This document shows, piece after piece, positions 24,401 through 47,305 of a DNA stretch of 64,000 nt; within the stretch, counting starts at the first letter, position 1, and the number at the start of each line of letters is the position of its first letter. The translations under genes were made by a program, and so were the position numbers. Below the pieces are notes generated by a model. That model saw only the letters and a list, made by a program, of their open reading frames with translations, searched no databases and was not told the DNA's origin. The stretch comes from Enoplolaimus lenunculus (Eukaryota; Nematoda; Enoplea; Enoplida; Thoracostomopsidae), in the NCBI GenBank assembly GCA_030248215.1, contig JASANG010000984.1, positions 1 through 64,000 of the forward strand. The letters run 5' to 3'.

Positions 24401-25162
24401 AGATAATCAACTTTATAACTCAAGTAGTTTTTGTTTTGTTTATTCAAATTTTTTTCACCTGAGGTTTGGAGCCTACCCAATGAAGGATTGTAAACAGGGC
24501 CCATGTAAAGATCAGGGACGGAGAGTTTTTCTGTGGGACTGCAATAGACTACCTAAGTTTAAGCTTTAGACTAATTTTTTTGCTTGGCTTAGGCTTAGGC
24601 TTAGGCTTAGGCTTAGGTTTAGGCTTTAGGCTTAGGCATATGCTTATAATACTGTTCCGTCCGCCCCTGATGTTTACATTGGCCCTAAACGGTCACCGCA
24701 AACTGTAAGACGCCAAATACTATTGTACACATTTAAACCAAAGGCGGCTTTTAGAAAGCTTCCAGTTATAGCTGGTGTCTACAAGAAAACCTTGATTATA
24801 GTGCTTAAAAAGCCCTATTCACACGTGCAAGATAGTGTTTTTAAATAAGCCTAATCACACGATATAGATGATTATATCTGCTGGAACAAAACACGTCAAC
24901 CTTGTTCATTAGCTGGCACGTTAGCGTCTGTTTGCAAGCTTGAGTGTTGATCTTCGCCAACACCAGCATTTTCCACCGATTTAATAGTTTCTTCAGCATT
25001 TTCATAGTCTCGATTTGAAGACACCTGTGGGTTTCCTGGTTCATTCTCGTCCCGGTTTTCATTCTGATTTACAGACGCCTTTCTCGTCCGATTTTCGACC
25101 AGCAACGCTTTGTCACCGTCATCCAAACTACTGTGTCGGTGTGATTTTAGCAAGTTTAGCAT
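6304..25162 (-). CDS. AHI1: Jouberin (AHI1): C2-like region, WD40 domain and SH3 domain
   Basis: Ciliary transition-zone scaffold protein. The exons in transcript order are 25162-24901, 23571-23436, 23007-22918, 22325-22232, 21852-21757, 21423-21319, 19253-19186, 18993-18832, 18149-18092, 17169-16894, 15641-15506, 15105-15002, 13819-13725, 12769-12636, 10865-10725, 9031-8862, 8194-8045, 7403-7341 and 6486-6304. All junctions are GT/AG with matching phase and total 2523 nt, giving 840 residues and a TAA stop. Residues about 88-260 match the AHI1 C2-like region (HPVVKVHIFNADTGSYL, then FRLAWAFLK and LRLQLYK). Residues about 310-650 are WD40 repeats, opened by WSRIPGQWCQLPNK and including LIYDIDWSADSCFVLTASGD and GSEDGQLYVW. 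Residues 781-837 are an SH3 domain ending GYFPANFV. Vertebrate AHI1 is near 1200 residues, so the N-terminus here is much shorter. The first exon is the least certain: it is low-complexity, has a weak GTTGAC donor, and was chosen because its phase fits and it starts with ATG. The introns carry many DNA transposons. Confidence 0.9.
6535..6773 (-). mobile_element. TTAGGC-core hAT-like element in AHI1 intron 18
   Basis: GGCCCATGTAAAGATCAGG to CATACATTGGCC with a CTTAGG core. It lies 48 bp from the SH3 exon. Confidence 0.85.
6945..7225. mobile_element. TTAAGTTTAG-rich short element
   Basis: Shares order and sequence with 9045-9672 and 54237-54530, including the AACTAACTTTCTAAATTAAC block, an internal AGTTTACTTAAACTCGTG block and a TTTTAGAGAGT end. 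Non-coding and non-autonomous. Confidence 0.6.
7562..7680. mobile_element. Short element with GTAGCCA termini (fragment)
   Basis: Resembles the fuller copy at 61207-61373: CGTAGCCATCTCACC, then TTACAAGCAAGGTTGAAAAT and a G-run. Confidence 0.5.
8234..8483 (-). mobile_element. TTAGGC-core hAT-like element in AHI1 intron 16
   Basis: Begins GGCCCATGTAAAGATCAGGG with a CTTAGG core. The flanks GACATTCG and GGCATTCG are a near-perfect 8-bp duplication. It lies about 40 bp from the exon at 8194. Confidence 0.85.
8634..8830 (-). mobile_element. TTAGGC-core hAT-like element in AHI1 intron 16
   Basis: AGCCAATGTATAGAACAGGG to TCTATACATGGACC, flanked by ACAATTAG and ACAATTCG. It lies about 31 bp from the exon at 8862. 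Confidence 0.87.
9045..9672. mobile_element. TTAAGTTTAG-rich element interrupted by a piggyBac-like element
   Basis: Opposite-orientation relative of 6945-7225 and same-orientation relative of 54237-54530. The matching sequence stops at 9380 and resumes at 9637, with the insertion between. Confidence 0.65.
9381..9637. mobile_element. piggyBac-like non-autonomous element with TTAA flanks
   Basis: TTAA, then CCCTTTCTCACAT, and at the other end ATGTGAGAAGGGG followed by TTAA. TTAA duplication with CCC ends is the piggyBac signature. Its interior on the minus strand (about 9500-9425) has a tRNA-like stretch with a TAGCTGAGTGATGATGG A-box and a GAGTTCGAATCC B-box. A second copy is at 19312-19762. 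Confidence 0.7.
9712..10077. mobile_element. Short element with GGCTGNGTTTCNGAAATC termini
   Basis: Starts AAGGCTGTGTTTCCGAAATC and ends GATTTCAGAAACCCAGCC, so the ends are inverted repeats. The inner part is rich in ACTTAAGT. A second copy is at 25310-26057. Confidence 0.7.
10126..10272. repeat. Foldback palindrome with about 70-bp arms
   Basis: The left arm runs TGCAGGCATTTACAAT through GGAACGGCATGACGTGG and AACGAGTGG. The right arm repeats this inverted, ending TATTGTAAATGCTGCAG. It is probably a foldback element; its transcript would form a long hairpin within AHI1 intron 15. Confidence 0.8.
10528..10719 (-). mobile_element. TTAGGC-core hAT-like element abutting an AHI1 splice donor
   Basis: GGCCCATGTACAGATCAGGG to TATACATTGGCC. 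The flanks are TTTACCAT (10520-10527) and CTAACCAT (10720-10727). The right flank contains the exon/intron border of the AHI1 exon 10865-10725, so the element starts five bases into the intron. Confidence 0.87.
11192..11334 (-). mobile_element. TTAGGC-core hAT-like element in AHI1 intron 14
   Basis: GGCTGATGTATAGAACAG to ATACATGGGCC with a perfect 8-bp duplication ATTAGTTG on both sides. The core is short. Confidence 0.9.
12032..12469. repeat. 58-bp satellite, seven and a half copies
   Basis: The unit starts GTTTTAATCGTTCACGAAAC at 12032, 12090, 12148, 12206, 12264, 12322, 12380 and 12438. The copies are nearly identical, differing mainly at TTTTAATC versus TTTTCATC, which points to recent expansion. 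It lies in AHI1 intron 14. Confidence 0.95.
13486..13686. mobile_element. Foldback element of the GAGTCAAA type
   Basis: Begins TA-CACTGCAAAAAATGGTGAG, then AGTCAAATTCGACTC palindromic blocks, and ends at GAGTCAATTTGACTCACC. Other copies have the full CCATTTTTTGCAGTG-TA end. The TA flanks suggest a mariner-like mechanism. Confidence 0.8.
14091..14261. mobile_element. Mariner-like element fragment (GACCCGAATAAG type)
   Basis: Right half of the family seen whole at 61768-62218: ATAAACGTTTAATTT, CAGTAACGAATGGTGGCGG, and ending CTTATTCGGGTCACTACAGTA. Confidence 0.7.
14320..14510. mobile_element. Foldback element of the AACTCA type, degenerate
   Basis: Shares TTCTGAGTTCTGAAAGACCTAA and AGAAATAACTAATTC blocks with copies at 5029, 57928 and 63440. 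Confidence 0.5.
14636..14849 (-). mobile_element. TTAGGC-core hAT-like element in AHI1 intron 12
   Basis: GACCCATGTATAGAACAGGG to CTATATATTGGCC with a perfect 8-bp duplication AGAATTTG. Confidence 0.9.
15405..15485. repeat. AT dinucleotide microsatellite
   Basis: Nearly pure (AT)n, directly beside the AHI1 exon at 15506. Confidence 0.9.
15706..15978 (-). mobile_element. TTAGGC-core element, AAAAGTAAC subfamily
   Basis: Ends CATGTTACTTTTAGGGCCG and CGGCCCTAAAAGTAACATTGG are inverted repeats. The core is several CTTAGG blocks separated by CGCTTTTGCAACG. It lies in AHI1 intron 10. Confidence 0.8.
16519..16592 (-). pseudogene. Decayed partial copy of an AHI1 WD40 exon
   Basis: In AHI1 intron 10 the minus strand reads GVITGAGGLICIWDPAAEMQGQ. 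This closely matches the end of the real exon at 17169-16894 (VVITGAVDGLIRVWERTAGIQGQ). The match fades upstream, where stop codons appear, and the GTAAAA donor of the real exon is ATAAGA here. It looks like a short dead duplicate lying on the far side of a transposon at 16674-16869. A functional alternative exon seems unlikely. Confidence 0.7.
16674..16869 (-). mobile_element. TTAGGC-core hAT-like element beside the AHI1 WD40 exon
   Basis: GGCCCATGTCAAGATCAGAG to TCTCTACATTGGCC with a perfect 8-bp duplication GAAATTTC. It is 24 bp from the exon at 16894. Confidence 0.92.
18320..18542. mobile_element. Foldback element of the GAGTCAAA type
   Basis: ACTCTGCAAAAAATGGTGAG to CCATTTTTTGCAG, nearly palindromic over about 220 bp. 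It lies in AHI1 intron 8. Confidence 0.87.
19312..19762. mobile_element. piggyBac-like non-autonomous element, second copy
   Basis: TTTAACCCATGCTCACAT to GTGTGAGAAAGGGTTG. It shares the CGTCAAGCTCCTGTAGC tRNA-like segment (about 19427-19495) with 9381-9637. Its part at 19510-19720 resembles 49795-50000. Confidence 0.6.
20328..21122. mobile_element. Mariner-like element split by a nested insertion
   Basis: Starts CTGTAGCGACCTGAATAAG and ends CTTATTCCGGTCACTACCGTA. Its sequence matches 61768-62218 but is broken between about 20460 and 20800 by another element. Confidence 0.75.
20460..20800. mobile_element. Short element with GTATGCAACTGGGTACATTC termini, nested
   Basis: Ends resemble GTATGCAACTGGTTACATTC and GAATGTACCCAGTTGCA, with inner GCGTTTTTGGCC-like and poly-C/poly-G blocks. 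Other copies are at 45310-45540 and 46912-47208. Confidence 0.7.
21507..21646 (-). mobile_element. TTAGGC-core hAT-like element in AHI1 intron 5
   Basis: GAGCCCATATAAAAGATCA to ATACATCGGCC with a perfect 8-bp duplication CAGATTTG. Short core. Confidence 0.88.
22083..22203. mobile_element. Mariner-like element fragment
   Basis: CAGTAACGAAGGGTGGCGGAG to CTTATTCGGGTCACTACAGTA, the right end only. It lies in AHI1 intron 4. Confidence 0.7.
22345..22514 (+). mobile_element. TTAGGC-core element in AHI1 intron 3
   Basis: GGCTAATGTGTAGAAAAAGG to TTTTACGTGAGCC. The core is reduced. It lies 20 bp from the exon at 22325 and is one of the few in this orientation. A further core-only remnant (CCTAAACCTAAGG) is at 22694-22748. 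Confidence 0.75.
23130..23314 (-). mobile_element. TTAGGC-core hAT-like element in AHI1 intron 2
   Basis: AGCCCATGTATAGAACAGGG to TCTATACATTGGCC. The minus strand holds GCGTAAGAATGAG (donor-like) and CTTACTCTATTACAG (acceptor-like). Confidence 0.87.
23700..23978 (+). mobile_element. TTAGGC-core hAT-like element in AHI1 intron 1
   Basis: GCCAATGTAAAGAGCAGCGG to CATTTACATGGGTC, flanked by a perfect 8-bp duplication GGTCCATT. It has a long GCCTAA core with four GTAAGAA-type spacers. Confidence 0.92.
24190..24310. mobile_element. Short element with GTAGCC termini (fragment)
   Basis: Resembles 61207-61373: GGGCCCGTAGCC, AAACCTTGCTTGTAAGTC. Confidence 0.45.
24498..24683 (-). mobile_element. TTAGGC-core hAT-like element in AHI1 intron 1
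   Basis: GGCCCATGTAAAGATCAGGG to GTTTACATTGGCC. The flanks GTAAACAG and CTAAACGG are partly matching. Confidence 0.87.
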
Positions 25163-25309
25163 TCACTAAGTTAATAGTTTTATTAATATTTATTCATGCT
25201 AAAAAGTATGTTTCGGTGGTAAAATAAAATAGCAGGGCGCAACCAGAGGCGAAAATACCGGAGCCGGAATTCAACAATTTTGACACAGCCGGATCCGGAG
25301 GTGGAGTAC

Positions 25310-26057
25310 GGCTTTGTACTGAAGTACGTGTTTAAGTAATTACTTTAACATTTTGTCGTTTTTAAGAGCGTACTGTATTGACCCGACGAAGAGGGGGGTA
25401 ATAAGAGGGGGTCCCCATTTCGGGTCCGAATCAATAGGAGTCCTTATCCCTAATAAGTGTCCGTAAGCGGATAGAGTCCTAAACCCTAATTAGAGTTCAT
25501 AAATGTCATTTAACCCAGGACTAAATAATTTGATTTCGAAACTTTAAAGCGTACTTAAATTTTGAAAGTACATACCTGAGTATAACCTTGCCACAAGAGA
25601 AATAAACGTTTAATTCAACGGATAATTGCTGTACCGGATATATATCAGTAACGAAGGGTGGCAGAGCGTGGGTTAAAATAAATAACAGTCCGTAACCGAA
25701 TAACAAGGGGTTACCCTCTGTAGAGGCCAAATAAATATCAGTCCCTCCCCACTTATTCGGGTCAATACAGTAGGTACTTTAAGTTAAATAAATACTTAAG
25801 CCGCTGACTAAATTTAATAGATTACAAATTTACCATTCAGGCAACCTTGGTCAAATTGAAATTGTAAACTATTGGTCCTTCTTCAATATAAAGCAAAGCT
25901 ATTACTTTCTTGTTATGACAATCGCTGACATTTGGCGTTTATTAGGTTTTGCTCGAAAATTTAAGCATTTACTTAAGTCAGGGACTTAATAAGTAATTAC
26001 TTAAGTATAACTTAAGTAACGACGTAAGTAAAGATTTCAGAAACCGAGCCATTGTTG
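25310..26057. mobile_element. Short element with ACTTAAGT-rich body, split by a nested insertion
   Basis: Second copy of the 9712-10077 family, with a conserved TGACATTTGGCGTTTATTAG region and a GATTTCAGAAACCGAGCC end. It is interrupted at 25374-25771. It lies in the AHI1-ERM intergenic region. Confidence 0.75.
25374..25771. mobile_element. Mariner-like element, complete, nested
   Basis: TACTGTATTGACCCGACGAAG to CTTATTCGGGTCAATACAGTA. GTAC occurs at both junctions with the host element. Matches 61768-62218 along its length. No transposase frame. Confidence 0.82.
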
Positions 26058-28825
26058 AATGGGTAAATTTTAATAACAATTTGTGAAGTATATATTATTA
26101 AAAACTGAAAAACTTTCATTTAAAGAAATTTGTGCATGGTAAACAATTGCCCTAAAGTTCCAAATTAACTCACGTTAAGCCTACAAATTTTATACAAAAC
26201 TACAAAAAATTTATTAACGAAATTGCTTGAGCCTTCAGCAGAAATTCTACAGGAGCCAGAGTCGACGGTAGATTTTTGTCGGAGCCGGAGGGAGAACTCA
26301 AGTTGTACCCCGCAAAATGAGTACATTACTTAATAACAAAATCGTTTTTATGCTTTTTTACAAGATACAAGCATAAAAGTGTTTCTGAACTTATTGTGGC
26401 CTTGAACCCATAACCTCGGACATAAGAGCTGACGTAAAACTGAGGTCGGAAAAACTTTCTTCCACAATTCAATATTGTGCACGTGGGCGTATTTAAACAG
26501 TGTATTAATATGATGAGAAATATTCATAAAATGTTCTTACAACTTTAGCCCAATCGCTCTGTTCGTGCATTTTGCAATAACATGGGAGCTGAAATGATAG
26601 TTTGACTCTGGCGGGGTCGAATTTGCATCAGTTTGTGTAGTCATGAAAAGCCTATTTCAGAAAGAGTCAATTTGACTCGTTATTTTTTGCAGTGTATATT
26701 ATGTTGTGCAGCACAAATACTAAAAACTACCGAGTTGAACTGTTTACCGGTTTGTTGTCATGACGAATGAGACTGTATCCTGGTGTACCTGCTACGCGTC
26801 ATGTCTGCTAAAAGCGTTGACTGAAATGCGTTTTGTGCTAATAAATCTGGCCTCAAATTTGATAATTGTAACAATTGTTTTCAGATGCTTGAGAAAAACC
26901 TGCTTTCATCGAAAATTTGAACCGTAACCGGGTTTCCCAGACAACTCTGTCACAGAAACATGACTTTAAGTCGACCTTTTGCGAGGTTCACGTTGTAACT
27001 AGGCCAGCAGGGAACGCGTTTTGTTCGTATCACAATGCAGGTAACATTTTGTCTACTAGTTGATCCGCTATCAAATTAAAAAAAATTGAATTGTCTGCTG
27101 CCCTTTTGTGACATCTACTGTTTGTACTGCAGTATCATTATATTCGAAATATTGCCTGTCAGAATTATACAAATTTATTTTAAGAATATTTTCGCCAGAA
27201 AAATAAATGTAAAAGTTAATTCGGCGTTCGAAATCACTTTAATGAAACATGAATCTACACTTTTTACCATTTTTAACGAGTACAAATTACGTTGTCCTGC
27301 ATAGTGGCATGATATTTACTGAAATTTCGGAATATCATGCAATATTCGAATAAATTTCTCGTGGTATATGACGCACGGCTATAGCATAGTGTTTGCCACC
27401 ATCAGCTTATCTGGCACGAAAAACATTTTAATTGAGCATCTTTGACTTTAGTCAATTCCGTATTTTTGACAAATTGGCAGTCTCTTGAGGTTCGAACTAT
27501 GCAATAAAAATTTATCACTAGTAGCTCAATATTCGCACCGACTTCTAGCAACTATTAGTTTTTAAGAAAATTATAATGCGTGGTGAAAACATCCTGCTTA
27601 AAGTAAAGTCTTGACTTAAGTTGAAATGTGATTTAGGTCATTTCCCCCCAAAACAGCCAATATTGGTCCTCACTTTATGCAAACAAAATTTTAATGTCTT
27701 TTCTCCATGTAGAATACAGAATATTTTTTTACTGTTTCTCTTAAACTATAAATTATGCATATCTTCTTGCTGCTTTTGTACATATAGTTATTTTATATGC
27801 AAAATAAAGGTTGCGCTAAGAGCATGCCTTAAAATAGGGTCTGAAAACTTGTTTGTTTTGTGGTCAAAATTTTTGTTGGAGTATCCCTTTATCTTCAGGT
27901 TGGGGCCCCAAACTCGCGAGCAAAGCGAGCGAGGAGACAGACGCATTTTGAAACTTCGGCGATTTTTGTTTCAATCGGTTAGGTTGGGGCCCCTTTAAAG
28001 TTGGATTCCTCGAATGAAAGGTATAGCGGTGACTATCCGGCCCTGGTGTTTGCACAATTAAACCAATCTTTCTGCAACGAAACACTTAAATTTACGTCTA
28101 AATTTTAATTGCAGTACCCGGGGCAACGTAGCTAGTGAATATATAACCAAGTTATTCATGAGCTAGAAATAGAGGTTTGGTTTTTGCAGTGTAAGCCAGC
28201 GATCGACCGGAAATAAATTTTGCTGAATGTTGAAATCGGAGTCGGATATTAAATTTGGTACCGGAACAGGAGCCGCATGTTACCCGGAAACAGGGTATAA
28301 ATTTGTGCACTGTTGGAAGTAATTGGGGTCGTACTGAAATATGTATTTATACATTTAAGATTGATTTGTGACTTGGATTTTTCATTGCATGTTAGCATCC
28401 ACTCTTGTATTGCCCGGGAGCAGTCGCTGCACAGTTTGCAGTATTTTGACATGTAAAAAATAGTTTTGTGAATTGATTAAATTAGCTTAAGAAGGCGGCT
28501 ACGTAGTGCACGTTAAAAGAAGCCGCAGGCTTGAGAGCTCGATTCCGCATGCTTGCTTTTCCAGCTCCTTATTTAAAACGTCTGATGTCCTGCCTGTACG
28601 TGCCTATGCCTACAAGTAAGGCAACCAATCGCCTTATCGCAATGTTCATCTCGAGCGGAAACAAAATTCAGGTTATACCTAAATTGCAAACGTTTTCAGC
28701 ACCACGTATACGAATATTAATTGATGCGCTTATGTAGCTTTATTCTGCTATCGACCTAAGGTTATTTGTATAGTTTTATTATATTCCAACTCAACAACAC
28801 GCCAAATATTTCAGAAGGCAACGCC
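26058..28825. other. AHI1-ERM intergenic remainder
   Basis: Between the divergent AHI1 and ERM start codons. Apart from a half foldback element at 26600-26696, I see no repeat family and no convincing exon. The ERM promoter and 5' UTR must lie here, but no TATA box or initiator can be argued from sequence alone. Confidence 0.5.
26600..26696. mobile_element. Half of a GAGTCAAA foldback element
   Basis: Only the right arm: AGTTTGACTCTGGCGGGG to TATTTTTTGCAGTGTA. Confidence 0.7.
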
Positions 28826-44237
<15,412 letters not shown>

Positions 44238-44426
44238 GTGTGAAAGTTAGTTTGTTTTGTTGTGTGTTTGAACTCAAAACAAGCAGTCAACATTTTTGGT
44301 ACTAATTTTTTTGATCGGGTGTTTTTGGTTAGAATATTGCTGGTGTTACGCAGTTGAAGTGTAGTTCACCCACAAGGCATTGCGCTGTGGGTTGGCGTTC
44401 GTGGTTTGGTTAATGTTTAATAAGAA

Positions 44427-44432
44427 AATAAA
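44427..44432 (+). promoter_or_regulatory. Candidate ERM polyadenylation signal
   Basis: AATAAA 190 bp after the ERM stop codon; a second one lies at 44613-44618. A 23-bp triple repeat (GAGATCACGATAG core) sits between them at about 44484-44548. Confidence 0.55.
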
Positions 44433-45309
44433 ATCCGACTTATTTATGGAGACGTTGGTGTAAATAGGTTATTATCGAGACAGAAGCTGAGATCACGATA
44501 GCTGAGAACTGAGATCACGATAGTTGGGAACTGAGATCACGATAGTTGAGTAGGACACTGGCCGCTTAGACTTAGTTTATTTTTTAAACTGTTGTCTAAA
44601 AAGGAGTTTGTTAATAAAATGGTTTCACAGTGTGTCTGGAAGTGATATTTTAAGATATTTTAAAATCCATTGGGACATTGGGACGTGAATGTAAGATTTC
44701 ACTGACAAATATTTATTTTTGATTTTTTGCACGAATCACACTGTTGTTCTAGCTCCAGTGTTGAGTTTAACTGAACGCCTAATTTGTTACACTAGTAGAA
44801 TGTGCGTTATTATGCATGAGTACTCCGCCTTTGGATGTGAGCAATATTTTGTGTAATATGTGCCCGTATTAATTTTCATATGTATGTATAGCATACAGCA
44901 ATAATATGGATGTACAGGCAAAGCCTTTATTCCTATGCAGGCCAAGTAGTTCCGTTCCACTGACAGAACCAAGATTTTTCAATTGGTAGTTTAATTGTGG
45001 CGAAACTAAGAAATCTGAACGAATCCCATTGAGATTTAAGCTAACTTTGTTACTCTGTCGATTAAACTTTTGACTCACGATAGTTGTGGTGAATGGTCTC
45101 CCCCTGTATGAAGTGTTGATTTTGATGTCTGTCACTGATCGCTAATGTTGCAGTAGTGTCTATCGCTATTTGGTACCGTGAGATTTGACAATGCGGATTT
45201 ATTTTGCTCGCTCACAGCCGCGCCAATACCGTAGTGTTGTGTTAGTTATTACAATAGTGGGTTGTGTATTCTTTGACAAGAGTATGTATGCAATTAGCTA
45301 CGTTTTGCC

Positions 45310-45540
45310 AGGTGTAGAATGTACCTAACGCGTTATGTTTTCACCGTATCCCCTCATTTTTGATGGGGCTCTACGTCGCATGTATAGCACGTTTCTATCG
45401 TAATAATTTGTAGGATTACATATAAGCGGAACATTTTTTTACTCATACCCCCCCCCCAAATCAAGGGTAAACCAAAAACGCGACGCGCGCAGGGTACAAT
45501 CGTTTACACGCTGAATGTATCCGGTTGCATACTGTTGTCA
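45310..45540. mobile_element. Short element with GTATGCAACNGGNTACATTC termini, degenerate
   Basis: Contains GGTGTAGAATGTACC, a run of C, and AACGCGACGCGCGCAGGGTA, ending CCGGTTGCATACTGTTGT. Confidence 0.55.
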
Positions 45541-46757
45541 AAAACAATTATCCGGTCTCTTCGTTGTGGTGAGTTGCTTTGCTTCAAAAGCTAAAATTAG
45601 TTCTAAAAATGCCGAACCAATAAATGCTATTGTCTGCATTCAACTGGTAGCAGTGCTTGCATTTATGTGGTGCCCTTATGTGATTTGCTTATTTTATTAT
45701 AAGTTAGGTTGTACTTTGTATTGTATGTTGATTAATTCGCGTTTTGAGCGTTTGTTCGTACATTTATGTACATTGTTTCGAAGCGGAATACCTACAACAG
45801 GATGTATAAGCCTGGCATTAAAATATCACTATATTTCGTATAATTCACAAGTTTATTTATACTGATCACAAATTTGAACCGACACTGTTCATACAACCCT
45901 GCAATAACGACACTTCTCGTCTACCTGGGAAACAAAAGAAAAACTAGTCTAAGCTAACTGCAGTTCCCACTTTGCATAACTCCTGTTTTGCATAATTAGC
46001 ATCAACCCACAAAACATCTTCAGCTTTCGCGACAAAGCCTTCTTCCTTGTAAATTTAATAGACGCATGGATCGACTGGATATCCGGTTGCGCTTTAATAT
46101 CTGTCGAATAACCGACACCGGTTGCACTGCATCCTGGGGCAACTGAAGAAGCTTAAGTTGTTTTATAATGAAACGAAATTAAAAATCCAAGCTAACAAAC
46201 AATATAATTATATTATGTACTTTTTAATCAGTACCCAATACCAACAGTGCACAAAATTTAGAAGCTGATGATTTTCGCTGTTCATTGAACTTTCAAAATT
46301 TGAATTTTTGATAAATTCGATTTTTGCGATCTTCATTGCGTAGAAAATTGTTTGTACCAAAGTTCAACAATTGGTATATCATCATAATTGGATGAGTTTT
46401 AGGAAAATGTCACTTGCGAAAACCGCACCTTGTGGGAAATGTTTATATTACCAGGATGATGACGTCTTGGCCTTCAAGACGAAGTGTATATACAGCATTA
46501 TGATTAATTTTCTTCAAATATATACTTGTTGTTGTTGTTGTTGTAATGAAGTTAATAATTCAATTTTGTAATACACATAATATTATGTAAAGGTCTGCTG
46601 TATATGTATACTTTGACTGTACTTTTTGCTGCCAATTTTCAGTTGTTCATTGTTTTTTTTTGCTTTGGGTTCGCTGATTGGAACCTCTTATGTGTCTTTT
46701 ATTTCTTTGTATTTTTTCTCGTTTGGTCACTGGTTTTCAGTTGCGAAGAACGAATCG

Positions 46758-47305
46758 TCACTGTAAATTCCAATGAGTTGATTTTATCTCATAATTAATT
46801 GCATCCACTCAGTCGGAAGTCTAAGCTCTGAATTAGCTTTTTCAGAAGTCATAATTCTGAATTGTATGAACTGATTTTGGGTTATCATTATTTACTGTTA
46901 TCATGAGTGCGCGATACAAGAGTGTGCAACTCTTTGGGTTCCCCATGGTACAAAATGTACCACCGGGTGTTGCGTTTTTGGCCGACTCTTCCCCCCCTCC
47001 CTTTGTTTAGAGGGGGGTCGTTCTCACATGCAATAACCCTAAATTAAATTACAAGCGGAGCAATTGGTTGCCGGAATAAAATGTCATGGTTTGCACAGGT
47101 TTTACCTCTCTCTAAATAAAAGAGGCGGGGGTAGGCTAAAAACGCAACACGTGCCGGGTACATTCTTTTCTACACAGAATGTACCCAGTTGCATACTCTT
47201 GTTAGTATACATCATCCACTCTTGCTGTTATTAACTCAGAAATAACCAAAAATAACTAATTCTCTGTCGTGAGTTGATTAATCAATTCATTGGAATTTAC
47301 AGTGA
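46758..47305. mobile_element. AACTCA foldback element split by a nested insertion
   Basis: Begins CACTGTAAATTCCAATGAG near 46758 and ends CATTGGAATTTACAGTG near 47301. The middle is occupied by the 46912-47208 element. Confidence 0.65.
46912..47208. mobile_element. Short element with GTATGCAACTGGGTACATTC termini, nested
   Basis: ACAAGAGTGTGCAACTCTTT to CAGTTGCATACTCTTGT, with GCGTTTTTGGCC and its complement inside and C-rich/G-rich blocks. Confidence 0.75.

Noticed and set aside
25521-25730. Minus-strand frame resembling another at 61979-62176
   Set aside because: The similarity is due to two copies of the same non-coding mariner-like element; no transposase motif is present.
28249-28452. 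Minus-strand frame MSKYCKLCSDCSRAIQEWML as a possible extra first exon of AHI1
   Set aside because: Protein-like composition, but there is no clear donor and no match to AHI1, and the model closes in phase without it. Left out for lack of support.
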